Of a stretch of 64,000 nucleotides of DNA, positions 29,690 to 41,865 are shown one piece after another. The stretch is taken from assembly GCA_030765065.1 (NCBI GenBank), contig CM060980.1, positions 63,782,364 to 63,846,363 of the forward strand. The letters are read 5' to 3'. Under the pieces are notes generated by a model that saw only the letters and a list, made by a program, of their open reading frames with translations, made no database searches and had not been told where the DNA came from. This DNA is from Deroplatys truncata (lineage: Eukaryota > Arthropoda > Insecta > Mantodea > Mantidae). Each line of letters starts with the position of its first letter. The stretch's first letter is position 1. The position numbers and the translations under genes are program-made.

Positions 29690-32600
29690 GGGAGTATGAG
29701 GATGAGGTCAGGCGGCTGAAGCCCCCCGGGTACCAAAAATCATACTATCGAAGGACTGCAATCTCATTTGTAGTTTCTCTACCGCGTACATAGTAGCTAG
29801 AGGTGTTGCATTCCACCCAAAAATTCAATATAGAGATTTCACCGGAAATACTGTTTTCAGGCCTCTGAATACAAAAAAAAAATTTTTAGAAAAAGGTCGG
29901 TGGTCGGTGTGTGTGTCTTTGAATAGTATAACGCAAAAACGAAACGTCGAATAACTAACTACAAATGCGGTATTTAAGTCCATTAAGGCCTATCTTGACA
30001 ATATTAAAATTGCTCATATTCATGTACCTTTTTCTCAATAACTATTAAGTGTAGGAAGTCGAAAGGTTTACCATATATTCTTGAAGACCTTTATAAACTT
30101 TTAAATCAGACATTTTTAAATGGTTTCCCGGATTTTGCAATATCGTTCTACATAAAGAATTGAATATTTTAATCAATACTTTTTATGTTTGAAACTAATA
30201 ACGTAATTAAGAAACCTTTTCATTAAAAGTTCCACAAACAGGTAGGGGACATGTAAAATTTTTATTATTGTATTTTATAGGGCCTGAGAAAAAGGAACAT
30301 AAGGGTAACAATTGTAGTTTTCGGAAAATTGCTCTTAAAGTGGAAAAGCATTTATAATCATACCTTCATGTATTCCTACACTATAAGTTAGATCATCTGG
30401 CTTCTCCTCTCTTTGACACACGCCCTCAAGCTTCCTTTTTATATCCTCTAACGTTTTCTCTCCTCTGTTGATCCTTATTTGGTCCAAGGTTTTATAGTAT
30501 AGATACAATTAAAACCAATTTTCATTCCCAGCAACTTCATTAGTTGACACTTTAAAATGTTTCCTTTATTGAACGATGCTGCTGCCTCATAAGCCCCAAA
30601 ATGTGGTGTGTTCATCCCAATAAGTACTTTTCTGGAAGACGGGTCCAAATTACATTATGAATTTGTTGGGAATTTGTATTCCATCAGAAGAAACTTAAAA
30701 GTTCTGGGTCAGCTAAATCTTTAAATATTTGTTTAATCTCAATCATGCAGGGAGAAGGAAGATGGAAGCGTTATTTATCATCATATTCTTTTACATATTC
30801 CTTTGCTCTCAAATATTTGCACCAGGTTGCATCACAAATTTCATGTTGAGGTTGTTCATTTGATGAAAGCAGATGAAAATAAACAGTTCTGAACAGTTTT
30901 GTATGGCTTTGTATCTTCATCTTCCAAATATCCATTATACCTTACATTGTATTGTGGCACTGTTTGCTTGAAAATATCCTTGGTACGCGAAACTTCCATC
31001 CCTCCACTTATGCCCTAGTAATTGGCAATGCAATCATTTTCATGGATTTGTTGTAACTTATTCTTGCACTTGCAGATCTTTATAGCCAGATCTACAATCT
31101 TAATTGTATCTGTACAAATAGCTGTTACCACTCCTATCTGTGAAGAAAATCCACGGCGAGGTACCATCTACAGCAATAGTTATTTCTCTGCTCCCCGAAT
31201 TACATTCCACAGTTTCCTAAATAGCCTCTCATACTTTCCCCACTACATCTTCAACAGCAGAACCAAGAACAATTGCGTAATTTGTAAACTGGATTGGAGG
31301 TTTAGGTTGATTCATTATTCCATAGAAAAAGTTTACTATTGTTGGAGCTTTCCCAATAGCTCTTAGGCCATAAACAAAACGTAAATTATTATAATGCAAT
31401 ATCAGTGTTTTGTCATGGTTATGGAATTCTTCAGTTTCCAAATCCATGAAATCATGCTTTCTGTCACACAATGGTTTAAATTAAATGTCATTTTACTGGC
31501 TAAACCAACACTGTTTTTCACAGATATTATAACAGCACCATGACAGGTTTTACAAGCAAATTCATTTAGTGCAGCTTGTAGTAAATATATATTTACTATT
31601 TCATACTGAAAATCAGTGCATTCATCTGCTTTCATTACTTCATATTGTTCTAATAAAGTTTTGAGGTTTCAATGTCCAGAAGCATGAACTTCATTTATGC
31701 TCAGGTTAAGGGTAACATTCTGAATTTTAGGGTTAGCAGATTTTGGCTTACACACTTTTCTTCTCTTCCTAAACACTTTCGTGCTTCTTGGCATGTTATT
31801 ATTTTAAAAATAACAAAAAAAAACAGCAAGAAGAAATAGCTCAACCACACAAAAACAACAGAATTATTACAAATCTGGTACCACGTGCTTCATTCACAAA
31901 AAATGTAAACAAACAGATTCCAAGTTAAAGCAGAGCTACCAAATGCTATCTAAATCAAAAGAGGGAAGAAATATCACTCCATACTGAAAATTTAAACCAG
32001 ATATCTCTTATAGAAAGAAAGTTACAACGTAATAAAGTTTTTCACTTTTTCTGTCAGTCACTGCCATTTTGACACATCATATTAAATAATGTAACGCACA
32101 ATAAATTCTATATATAGTTTAATCGTTAAACTTCAAAGAACAAAAATAAAACACAATTTTGGAAATTTTTACATTTTTGGTTTATGAGCCCCTTTAATAT
32201 CTTCCAAGGATGCAACACGAAGATTTTTAAGAAAATCTCCCCATCCCAACCACCCTTTACATGGAACGTTTTTTCGAAAATCTTGATTTTGTAAGAAATG
32301 GCTCTAACAATTTGGATTAAAATACCATAGGTTAAAGATATTTACATAATAAATAAAATGTATATCTTAAACTTTCTGGGAATGGCCTGCAAAGTGCTCT
32401 TCATTCGAAAAGAGTTTTGTATAATCTTGTATAACTGGTAAATGTTAAGCGATAGACGAAAACGTACTACACAAAAAATGTAGATTGATTTAAAGCTCGG
32501 AATTTATTTCAAATACGTTTTTTTGTTTTTTGTTTTTGTGGCATGAGCCATTTCTGATATATCCGTTATTAAAGCTTTTCGAATTATTCATTACTTGGTC

Positions 32601-32720
32601 ATTCTCTTAAACTCTTATCAACATTCAGTTGTTTCTCGCGATGTCATAGAAACAGTATGGAATTTTAAAGCCAGCGTATAGCGTAGGGCAGAGGAAGTCA
32701 TGTGAATGTGTCGTATCAGT
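29690..32720 (+). repeat. RepA copy 1, split by a 2.2-kb insertion
   Basis: The head (29690-29985) has GTAGCTAGAGGTGTTGCATT, CCACCCAAAAATTCAATATA, ATTTCACCGGAAATAC and a GTGTGTGTCT word, and stops at GGTATTTAAG. The tail resumes at about 32190 with AATATCTTCCAAGGATGCAA and CACGAAGATTTTTAAGAAAA, and continues to the CAGTTGTTTCTCGCGATGTC word near 32629. In uninterrupted copies these two parts are adjacent, so the 29986-32189 block was inserted into RepA. Confidence 0.75.
30400..31794 (-). pseudogene. Mutator-like transposase pseudogene
   Basis: From the ATG at 31794 the minus strand opens MPRSTKVFRKRRKVCKPKS. It continues (31635-31402) with CKTCHGAVIISVKNSVGLAS, a cysteine-pair region, and (31390-31260) RFVYGLRAIGKAPTIVNFFY then GIMNQP. 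This resembles the Mutator-like transposase domain seen in many insect proteins, where the equivalent reads NRRLVYGMRSIG. Decayed downstream sequence (about 31170-30990) includes TIAVDGTSP, which is probably the catalytic VDGTW region. Stops and shifts are frequent. Terminal repeats and the expected 9-bp duplication were not resolved. Confidence 0.65.
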
Positions 32721-33792
32721 TTTTTGTTTTGTGTAACTCTTTTATACTTAGAGAATTAGCATACCACACTCTACCCTTAATAAAAAGGCAAATAAAACAC
32801 TATAACAGTGTTAAATGTTGAGAAATGAAGAATTATCACACCATATGTTGGTTGGCAACATTGATTAAGCAGCTTGCTCCACTGATCTTACTATTTCCAT
32901 ACTTTTAGTAACAGGAAGCTACTACTAACACCTCTATAGTAAAATAAAACTGGAACTTGTGAGTGGATCTTCCTGTAGTTTAGTGGTTAACACACCTGAC
33001 TGATTGAATTAAAAGGTAATTCTTTACAATATTTTTAGGAGTTAACCTAAGCTGGTTATGAGTTCTGGCTAGCAGTATAGTCTCAATGCACTCAGATCTT
33101 ATAAATAATTAAAAGATGGTTGTTAATCATGCTGACCCATTAAATCATTTATTTAATCAGTGTGCAATGATCCAGTTGAATCCTCCTCACAATGGATAAA
33201 TCTATAAACGTGGCCAAAGAATGAAGGTATGACTCACTTTGGGTGTTTCAGTCATTCCTGTTTCAACCTCCCCCCCCTCTGCATATGCCGCTGTTGCTGT
33301 CATTCATTTTACAATAAAACATCTTCACAAAGTGAGGAAGAATGTCATATTGCCTCATATTGCGAAATAAGCGGCAATGAGGAAGCTCATTTTTTTCCCC
33401 AAGATAGAAATAAAATTAAATCAATATCAGTTCCTAAACCTTTATTCCTTTCTGCTAAATTATGTATACATAGGACATTCAAAATTAACGAATAATTTGG
33501 ACTACTAAGCTCAAAAAAGAAACTATGTAGACTTGCGTCTGAGAAATTCCTTGCTCCATAACCGTTGCTTTAGTTGGAAAGAATATTTGGGGGAATCGCC
33601 TTTATAGGGGCTTCCATAAAGAAGTGTACTGTTCACCAGTATGTGAAATCTCTTACTTACGAGGGGCAGTTTCAATTTCTATTACACCACTACTAACTTT
33701 TTTACTACTAATAGAAATTTCCTCATCCTTCTTCCAGATTCACTGATTAGAGGCTAGAGCAATCTACCAACTTTACATACCAACTATATACT
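32721..33792. other. Unassigned stretch
   Basis: A tRNA-like CTGTAGTTTAGTGGTTAACA (32972-32991) may be an old SINE A box. The open frame at 33229-33495 (Cys- and His-rich at the start) has no recognised motif. Confidence 0.35.
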
Positions 33793-34370
33793 GTAATCGA
33801 GCGGGATGGCTCAAGGGGTTGCGTCTGTGGCCCGCATTCGGGAGGTCGTGGGTTCGATTCCTGTGGCCGACCTTCCTGACCCATGGGTTTTTTCGGGGTT
33901 TCCCAGTCACCAGGCGAATGCTGGGAAGGATCCTTACATCTCTCGAATTTCCTGTCCCTCCATTTCATTCCAATAATCATTTCATTCATCCTTCATCCCG
34001 TTTTGTCTGTTTCAGGGTTGGAAGTGTCGGCGATGGAGTTTCGGTGCAGCATAACAGGGAAAAGGAACCTGTGAACCTTCTCCGTCTCTCGGCCTTCGGA
34101 TGGTTGCCGGGGTATAAGGACCACTACCGGCAGGTGCCTTGGACCCCATGTGGAGCGTGGTTTCCGGTCTGCCTGTCTGTCTGCCGGGGCGTTTATATCT
34201 GGAAACTTTAGGGACCCTGCCATTTGCTGTGCCGTCACTCATGGTTCCGGCCGCCCGGTGTCTCCCTTCATTTCATCCCTTCTATCCGGGGCGCCCCCTT
34301 GTGGGGAGCGTACGGTACAATGCTTGGATCAGTGCCGAAATCCCCTCCGCTTCTCATTCTATTCCATATA
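33793..34370 (+). mobile_element. SINE-2 copy 1, tRNA-headed
   Basis: The head has GGATGGCTCAAGGGGTTGCG (A box) and GGTCGTGGGTTCGATTCCTG (B box), spaced as in a tRNA. The body is unusually GC-rich for the window: CCATGGGTTTTTTCGGGG, TTTCCCAGTCACCAGGCGAA, TCATTTCATCCCTTC and CCCCTCCGCTTCTCAT near the end. It shares the order of these blocks with 50750-51450. At about 575 bp it is long for a SINE. A fully convincing target duplication was not found. Several short open frames here on both strands are by-products of the composition. Confidence 0.7.
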
Positions 34371-36158
34371 ATGTACATAGAACGTGTCTTTATAAAGACA
34401 TTTAGATAAAAAATAGTTATGTACAGATGGTTCTGGTAATATTGTTATAGTAAATTATAAGGGAATAGACTTTTAAAAAAACCGGCCCCGCCAATCCCCC
34501 TGGTTCCCCCAACTAAAGCACTGTCCATACCAACCATGAAAATAAACTTTCCCAGTTATAAGGATAGTCATTGGATATAATTGCCTAGATTCTCATCTCG
34601 CAAGCTAGCTTCTTACCATCCCGTAGATGTGTTTTGTTTGGGGAAGCAGAGTTGGACTGCACTGCAGTGCTCTGAGTAATATCATTGTCAACATGAGCCC
34701 CCTTAATGCACTTTATTGGAAGCAAGGAGATGAATGCCTTGTACTAAGTGTCTTAGGCTTTAAATAAGATAATTAGCGAAATAAATAAATATGACCTTCC
34801 AGAAAACGAAGCCATCCTGCTTTTGACCTTTTGCTTGGAGACTTCTTCCTTCAGTCGGTTTTACTGATTTTGGGGTTTTCTGCAGCCTGTTCAGCCTCTA
34901 TACTCGGCTTCAAAAAGCAGACTTCTTACACTATGTGCTAAGGCAAACTTTCCCTTACATATATGAGCAGCAGCAGTAGCAGTAACAACAATGTTTGGAG
35001 AACTCAGTTTCAGATTTTTCTACGCTTCTCTGTCAGTCATTTTTCTTTCCATGTTCACAGTTTCTTTCTACTCGATCTACCAGGCTAGAAAAACATATGT
35101 AATTCAACATTCAGTGTGTAAATCTGCATCTTTAACACTGATTTACAACAATCAAACATTTGATTCAAATGCATTTGATATCAGTGAATAACCTGTTTTG
35201 TATAACGGTAGTTTTTTGTGATTTTAACTAATCCGTTAATATATGGATAGTAGAAAATTAGAAGTTTTTACCCCATGTTCTTCTCCTATAAAAATAAATG
35301 AATTTTATACTTTTACCCTTCTAATGTACATACCTTCCTCTCTTTATATTGAGGCGTTTTAAGGAAAAATAAGGCATCAGAAACGTATGCAATTAGCTTA
35401 GTACAAAATTGCTAGCCATATATACATTATAATTGTGAATGAACTAAAGTAGTATTAATTGTTATAATGATGATAGATATGAGTTCACATTGTTTCATTC
35501 GAGACAGAGACAGACAGATAGATATTTATTTTTATCTTGTAGAGCTTAAAACAGGCGAACACAAGTCATATAAAATTACAACTTAAAATTAAGTGCATGT
35601 AAATCATAAGGGCACGTTTTAATCAAGATGAACTTAAGATTACTTGTAGAACACTTAAAATTATTGTAGATTTAATACTAATAGACAAGGAATTGAAAAA
35701 TTTCAAACCATAGACCATAGGAGATCTATTAAATTTCGGGTATCATACATATGAAAATCGATTATGGCCATTATACTCTTAGATGTATAAATAAATGGTT
35801 ACTTTACTATTTTGTATTGCTACTTAATAGGTAGTTTAAAATTGCAAACCAACAGAAAAAATGTTAGTGGTGACGAAAACGGGACTCGCGAGGCAGTGTG
35901 ACTCGCAGGCGCCACTCCTTTTCTAGCTGTCTATTCATTTGTTTTCCATATGCTGCTGAGTGGTGTAGTGCGTGTTGCATATTTGATGACTGGAGAGAGA
36001 AAGGCATTTTCGCCACCCTTGATATAAGTAATTTCCAAACAACAAATAAGAGATTAGAAATATTTATGCCCTAAATTCGCCGTTGTCACGTAAGAAAGGA
36101 GACAAGTTAACCCACATGCTCAAATTAAACCGGGAATTTGGCTGTGGAGTTTGTAATT
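34371..36158. other. Unassigned stretch
   Basis: No clear gene. Around 35505-35870 a run beginning GACAGAGACAGACAGATAGA and continuing AT-rich could be the 3' end of a LINE on the minus strand, but no coding motif supports it. The open frame at 34991-35191 starts with a hydrophobic stretch and has no known motif. Confidence 0.35.
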
Positions 36159-38374
36159 GTCACATTCAGTGGCGGCTACTTATAAGAGCACAATACACGT
36201 GAGCACCCTAGTTTTTACAGTTTTCGGATTTATTTTATATATATATTATATTTAATGCTATTAAACATAACGTATATGCGGTAATTTAAAATCTACGCTG
36301 TTTAAATCTGCCCCGCTACTCCTTTAAACACGAGAAACATGGCAACAGGGTCGATAGCACGTCTTGTGCACTTTTAAGGAGCTTTTGTTCATGCGCAATT
36401 GGTATGACATAAATTACCTTATGAGTCAAATACATAGGTCTTGCACACTTGAAGGTGTGCACTAATGCGCGAAGCTTCTCCCATACTCTATTTCCATACT
36501 ATCCAGGAGCCTCTAGGAACTGGGACCTGACACTGGGTTTAAGTTTGAGAAAAATGGCGGCGGTAGTCGGTGGTGATCCCTGAAGTGTTTACACGTGCTA
36601 GCTGCTGTGTTGTGTTTGCGATCCCTGTGATTTATAGTATTTTAGTTACTGCGGCGGTTTGTAATCACATTAGCAAAGCAGTAGTGTTTTAAAATCTTTA
36701 TTTGTGCAATTTAGAGAACAGGAATAACCCCAGTCATGTGTTTTCAGTGCCGTGTGCTTTCCACGTGTTGCTTATGTTTGTTAATATATTCCATGTTGAC
36801 TATGGCTACATTAAATGTAAATTATATATTAAACATATTTTTAATTGATGTATTTGAGAATATATTTTGTGTCTCGGTTACTATGGTGAAATAAAGAAGA
36901 AATGGTTACAGTTGGGGACGTTATAGTCCTAAATAACTTAATACCGTTCTGTTCCCGGATGTAACTCAAATTTTAGCTATAATGAATAGAGGTGTAAATA
37001 ACTCTGATAAATACTTTAAATATGCTATATACCGTGTTAATATGCGTTATAAAATATATTAAGCTACGCATATTTGTGAGACAATTATGAATATATGAAT
37101 GTGTATGTGCATAGTGAGTCCCAGTTCTCGTATACGGGAGTATTGCCATTCATATTTCCAAAATATAAAGTTTTAAAAGAAAACGAATCATATGCTTAAG
37201 CCGTGAACATTTTACCCTTCGAAGGATTCATACCTGTATGCATACTTTGTTATAAGAAAGGATAAATTTCCTTGTGATGGTTTCTTTTATAACAGTCCCA
37301 AGAAAGAGGTTAAACTGCATAATGGTGATCTTGACAATCTTTTTAAAATCAATCATCGTATTTATGCTATTATGTTGCCGCATGCAAAACTGCAGACGGC
37401 ATGAATGCATGGATTGCAATGCTGTTTAAGGTTATGTATTTCATATATTTCAGTTGTAGTGCTGACATAATATTACTTATTTGTTATATTTCAGTATGTG
37501 GGTTTGGACTCTCTGTGCAAAAACTAATAAAGAATACTATAAATCGCTAAGTAATAGGTATATTTTTGAATAATTATTGCCAACTTAAAAATGAAAAGCT
37601 TTCAGTGAAAAAGAAAGCAAAATTCCACCCTAAAGCTTCTAAATTTAGTAGTTAATTACTGTTAAAAATAGTATTTCGTGAGTCAGCCATACAGTGCATA
37701 TAATATTGTGCACAGAATGATAAATAATGTAAATAGTAATTTTGAGTTAACCCAATCAGTGTCAACTGCAATATCAACCGTTCTGTTTCACGTATGTATT
37801 ACAGTGCTTGCAGTTTATAAAGCAATGCCATTTGCAATGTAAATATATAGCTGTAGTTTAGAAATGCTGTTAAGTTATAGCATGAAAAACTGTAGACTGC
37901 ATGAATGTTGTTTGAGCTTACATATTTCATTGGTCACCATTTAATGTTAAAATGCATTAGATTTACTTTTAAGACAGCATCAACAGAACATATACCTATA
38001 CAAAAAAAATTCATTACACCACATTAATTGTATTTTACTGTAGAGAAGTCACAGCTTGTAGACAAGAATTGTTTAAAGTATTTCCCAAATTCCCAACACA
38101 TACGGCTGCCATTTTGGGTGACAGTGCTAGGTTCGTTATCCAGAGGGTCCTGTACTATCACTACAATTTTATGTCACTGTTTAAGGTCCCGGGTATAGGA
38201 CCACCCTATAGGACCACCCCACACTCAGCACCGTGAGGAAAGTGAGGAACTGCGATAGGCAGCGGTCCTGGCCTCGTGAGCCAACTTTCAGGCTGGGGAA
38301 TGCGCAATGCTGGTCGGTTTAAATAATAAATACATATGTACGTGTATTCCAATATTTTTTTTATTAATCTTTGA

Positions 38375-38498
38375 TAACACCACTTCCCCGTATCGGTTGG
38401 ATTATCGACCACCTCTGCCGTGCGTACGTAGGCGAGAGGCCGGATTCGGATTGGCAGGTCTAGGTCCTTCGCGGGCTGTAGCGCCACAGGAGTATTAC

Positions 38499-38546
<48 letters not shown>

Positions 38547-38548
38547 CA
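38375..38548 (-). mobile_element. SINE-like repeat ending in (ATT)n
   Basis: GC-rich sequence beside a pure ATT array: GGATTATCGACCACCTCTGC, TACGTAGGCGAGAGGCCGGA and CGGGCTGTAGCGCCACAGGA directly before (ATT)n. In several arthropod genomes CTGTGGCGCTACAGCCC next to an (ATT)n or (AAT)n run is a recurring interspersed element; the match here is from memory. Strand is given so that the array lies at its 5' end. Confidence 0.5.
38493..38548. repeat. (ATT)n microsatellite
   Basis: About 17 near-perfect ATT units, then ATCATCGTCATCATC. Confidence 0.95.
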
Positions 38549-38710
38549 TCGTCATCATCACCGTTGTTGTTGGTAGCGGTGCAGTTGTAGCAATTTGTTC
38601 ATATCACAATTATCTTGCAATAGATGCTATTTCACATTTTCAGGACTATCTCTATCTAAAATTTTGTGAGCACCCAAAATGTATACTCACGAGCCGCTAC
38701 TGGTCACATT

Positions 38711-38910
38711 CAACCATGCATACAGCTCAACCAACTGGGCTGCTCGCTTTATATCTGCTTCATGTTCGCTTAAACTTAGATCCAATAGTTTTTTAAACTT
38801 CGACAGGAATTATATTTGACTGAATTTCCAAGAAGCTATTGGAATATTGCCTGAAGGTGCCAAACATTTGGATAAGGTTTTCTAAGAGCTTTGGGTGTAC
38901 AGAAATGCCC

Positions 38911-38986
<76 letters not shown>

Positions 38987-39700
38987 TGAGCTTGCTGGTT
39001 TATTTAAAGTGCTTATATGGCATATCTGAGTTTCGGTGATTTGGTGTAAACCCAAAGACACGGGAGCGTGATTTTCTCATGTTATTACATGATATGCACT
39101 CTTAGAAAACCACATTATCACTAGGCGATTGTCAGAGTAGAAAGATGCTAACAACAAATGAAAACAAAGTCATTCGATGTGGTATTCGTGAGGATGTCAA
39201 GCACGCCTGACTGCCGGCGTTGAGAAATGGTTCTCCAACGAATTCTGCTTATTCTGTTTTGTCGCGGTGTCATATTTTGTTACTGACATGTGTTAGCTGG
39301 CACATTCGTGCTAAGTTGACAACACGGCATGTCACAGAGTCATCCGTCTTATGTAAAAAGAGTCTGTGCTCCATAGTTGACTTTTATTATATTTTTCCTT
39401 CCACTAAACTGAGTAAACGTTGTGCAAACCCGACTTGTGTCAGAGAGCCTGCGTCGTTAAAATGGAAGCTAAGCAAAATTCTACAGTTTACAAACAACAT
39501 TTAACAAATTTGACCACCAATGTATTTAATAAATGATAGTGTTTGTAGATAAGGTCAGTGCTCTGCAATAATTCCCATTTTGGGAATACTTTAATTCATT
39601 TCCTGTGCTTAGTTATAATGTGATTTCAGAAGTAATGCACACAATGCGTGCATCCGGTTACCATAAGAATAGGTGGTTCTTATCTCTTTCATTATTGGTG
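38711..39700. other. Unassigned stretch with long (ATT)n
   Basis: Apart from the ATT array at 38911-38985 no gene or repeat was recognised. The open frame at 39220-39504 has no motif. Confidence 0.4.
38911..38985. repeat. (ATT)25 microsatellite
   Basis: An uninterrupted array of about 25 units. Confidence 0.95.
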
Positions 39701-40588
39701 TGATACTGTAATTATTGACAGGAAGATATAAATAATTAAATAAAGAAATAATAGTAAGGTAAAAAAATAATTTCAATAAAGAATTTCCGTATATTAAATC
39801 AATGTATAATGTAACAAGCTTTAGTTTAAAAGATTTGTTTGAGGAAAAGGTCATTAGAGAGTCATGTTAAGCAAAGTCATTAGCAACAGCCGAAGTAGCG
39901 TATGCGTTAGTATAAAACTTCTTGGAATGCAGTTAAGGGGTGAACTCAGTACGTTTGAACAGTCACGTATACCAGAATACTTGAAAAAAATGGGAATAAA
40001 CTTCTCAGAATCAGGGAGGTACCTCATAGTAACAAGGTAACAGACGCACACGTAGGACTTTTAATATTTGCCAGCGCGAGAAGGAACGTTGGTGGGAGTG
40101 GTTCTAAGCTAAGCGGAGTCTGAGTTAATATAAAGGCGTGCAATCTAAATCAGAGAGGTACTGATCGACATTCGGTCGTGCACATATTCGTGCATACATC
40201 CGCCACTCTGGATACTTGTGACGACTCGTGTGTTGTTTTTAAGCGCTCAGTGACGCGCTTGCGTGAATAAGATTTAACGGCTATTACGAGGGGTTTTACC
40301 GGTAAGCATTTAAGAGACTTACAGCAAATTACACTCCTAGTTTCTTTTATTGCGGAAACAGTTATTTCAAAGCGCTGCAGGAGATAGGGGGTATAATAAG
40401 TCAAATATTATAGTTTCGAGTGCTACGATTCATAATTAGTTTCATTTTTATCTTCAAAACTTCGCCAACTTACTTCAATAGCTCAAGTATTAGATCACAT
40501 TAAATTTCTCAGCTAATTTAAACTGGTGTTATCCTTCACATTACATTCACGCATACCCTGCGAAAGTACTCATAGTTCTACCACTTGA
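39701..40588 (+). repeat. Left 888-bp direct repeat (possible 5' LTR)
   Basis: It shares with the right copy CAGAATCAGGGAGGTACC, AACAAGGTAACAG, CTTTTATTGCGGAAACAGTT and AAGTACTCATAG. TATA-like TATAAAGG lies at about 40130. Confidence 0.85.
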
Positions 40589-40765
40589 GTAGCCGGCAGC
40601 AGAATGAACGATAGATATTGAAGCAAAGAGTACGTCTTCAAAAAAAAAAAGTGACGACCATTGCCGGTTTCAAAATTGGGGCATCATCTCGAGACTTCAA
40701 GTTAAGGACCATCAGAAGCTGAGGAGGCAACAGGGAATCAAACCCAGTGGCCGACAGCATGGGAA

Positions 40766-40817
40766 GGAAGGACGGGACGAAGGAAGGAAGGAAGGAAGGA
40801 AGGAAGGAAGGGAGGGA
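40766..40817. repeat. (GGAA)n microsatellite
   Basis: GGAAGGAAGGAAGGAAGG with a few changes at each end, inside the spacer between the two direct repeats. Confidence 0.9.
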
Positions 40818-41144
40818 GAAAGACAGAAAGCAAGCAAGCAAGACTATCCAGAACTGTTAGGGCAGGCTACACAGGTACACAGGGAGCAAGAAAGACATTA
40901 GCATCACTAGACGACAGTGAGTGCGTCAGCTAATCATTTAGGTATTAAGTGTAAATTCATTTATTTGAATGTTACTCATGTAGGTGCTGTTACGGAGTGG
41001 TTAAATGTGAGGTGAAAGGAATTCATAGAAATAGTGAAGTTTAGGAAGGAGAAAGTAATAGTAGGCATAGTGTAGCAGAAGTAGAACAAAATTGTCAAAA
41101 TACAGGAAACAATGGAATTCAGGGAGAAAGAGTAAATTATTCAG

Positions 41145-41530
41145 GAATGGGTGGAAGCGATGTAATGGTGATGATGGAAATGTTAAAAAGTATGAGGGAC
41201 GAAAGTCAGAAAAGCCATTAGAGATTAGAGGAAAAAGATAGGAGAGAAATTAGAATGCAATTAACAAGAGCTAGAAAGAGGTTAGAAAATAATCATCAAG
41301 ATCTAGGAAAGGAAATGGAAAAATATTCGACAGGAATTAGGAAAGAAGGTAGAAAATCAACAGAATGCATTAGAAACATTAAGAATGAAATTAGAGGGGT
41401 GCCTGGTATACGTAATAAGAACAAAAGTGTAAACATTAGTTTTAAGGAGAAAACAGTGAAAGTGAGGTGCGGGGAACTTAAGAAAATTAGAATCAATGCT
41501 TCGACAAAAATGCTCAAAGACACAAAATGA
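41145..41530 (+). CDS. Charged, coiled-coil-like open frame between the direct repeats
   Basis: The open part from the ATG at 41255 (91 residues, stop at 41530) begins MQLTRARKRLENNHQDLGKE, is rich in Lys, Arg and Glu and would form a helix or coiled coil. The same frame carries upstream sequence from about 41145 (SDVMVMMEMLKSMRDESQ, then one stop near 41220). Some LTR-element Gag proteins begin with such a segment, so it may be a gag fragment. There is no zinc knuckle or enzyme. I do not recognise the family, and its opposite strand is also open. Confidence 0.35.
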
Positions 41531-41865
41531 AAACTAAATACACAGAAAACAGGCTCTTGGAAATGTATATAAATTCAGAAGAGAAATTAACAATGTAAAC
41601 AAAAACAACATAGTAAATGAGAATTGTAATGTGCTTATGAGTAATAGAGTAATATGTTTAAGTATATGAGGGTTATTAACTGTCATGAAATATTTGTATG
41701 TAGCCATAATTGGTATAGAAGAAGAAATTTGTAAAGTATTGTACGAAAACCGAAAGAGTTGCCGACAGGGGATCAGATAAATTTAAAGTTAGAATTTTAT
41801 TCTGGCAAAAAAAAAATCTTCTCACTTATTAATTGAGAACAATAAAGCAATGTAACCGAGTATTT

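Larger units (their letters stand above)
36167..38702. mobile_element. 2.5-kb DNA transposon with 8-bp duplication, no visible transposase
   Basis: The exact 8-bp duplication GTCACATT flanks it (36159-36166 and 38703-38710). The termini are CAGTGGCGGCT on the left and, inward from the right, CAGTAGCGGCT (10 of 11). An 8-bp duplication with a CAG start suggests hAT; P-type elements also make 8-bp duplications. No reading frame with transposase motifs is present, so it is non-autonomous or fully decayed. Near 36548-36565 it has GAGAAAAATGGCGGCGG, a GC-rich start-like patch. A GC-rich repeat with an (ATT)n tail (about 38160-38548) is inserted near its right end. Confidence 0.85.

Noticed and set aside
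29986..32189. Imperfect terminal inverted repeats for the Mutator-like element (GGGCCTGAG near 30281 versus GGGGCTCAT near 32186)
   Set aside because: The match is short with many mismatches, and no 9-bp duplication could be found, so no boundary is claimed.
32962..33020. Second tRNA-like sequence (CTGTAGTTTAGTGGTTAACA)
   Set aside because: Only the A-box half looks like a tRNA; no B box or stem structure follows.
33819..34411. Several overlapping 60-130 residue frames on both strands
   Set aside because: They lie in the GC-rich body of SINE-2; frames on all strands with no shared motif indicate composition effects.
35505..35870. Possible LINE 3' end on the minus strand
   Set aside because: The only basis was a GATA/GACA-rich run and AT-rich texture; no coding motif or second copy in the window.
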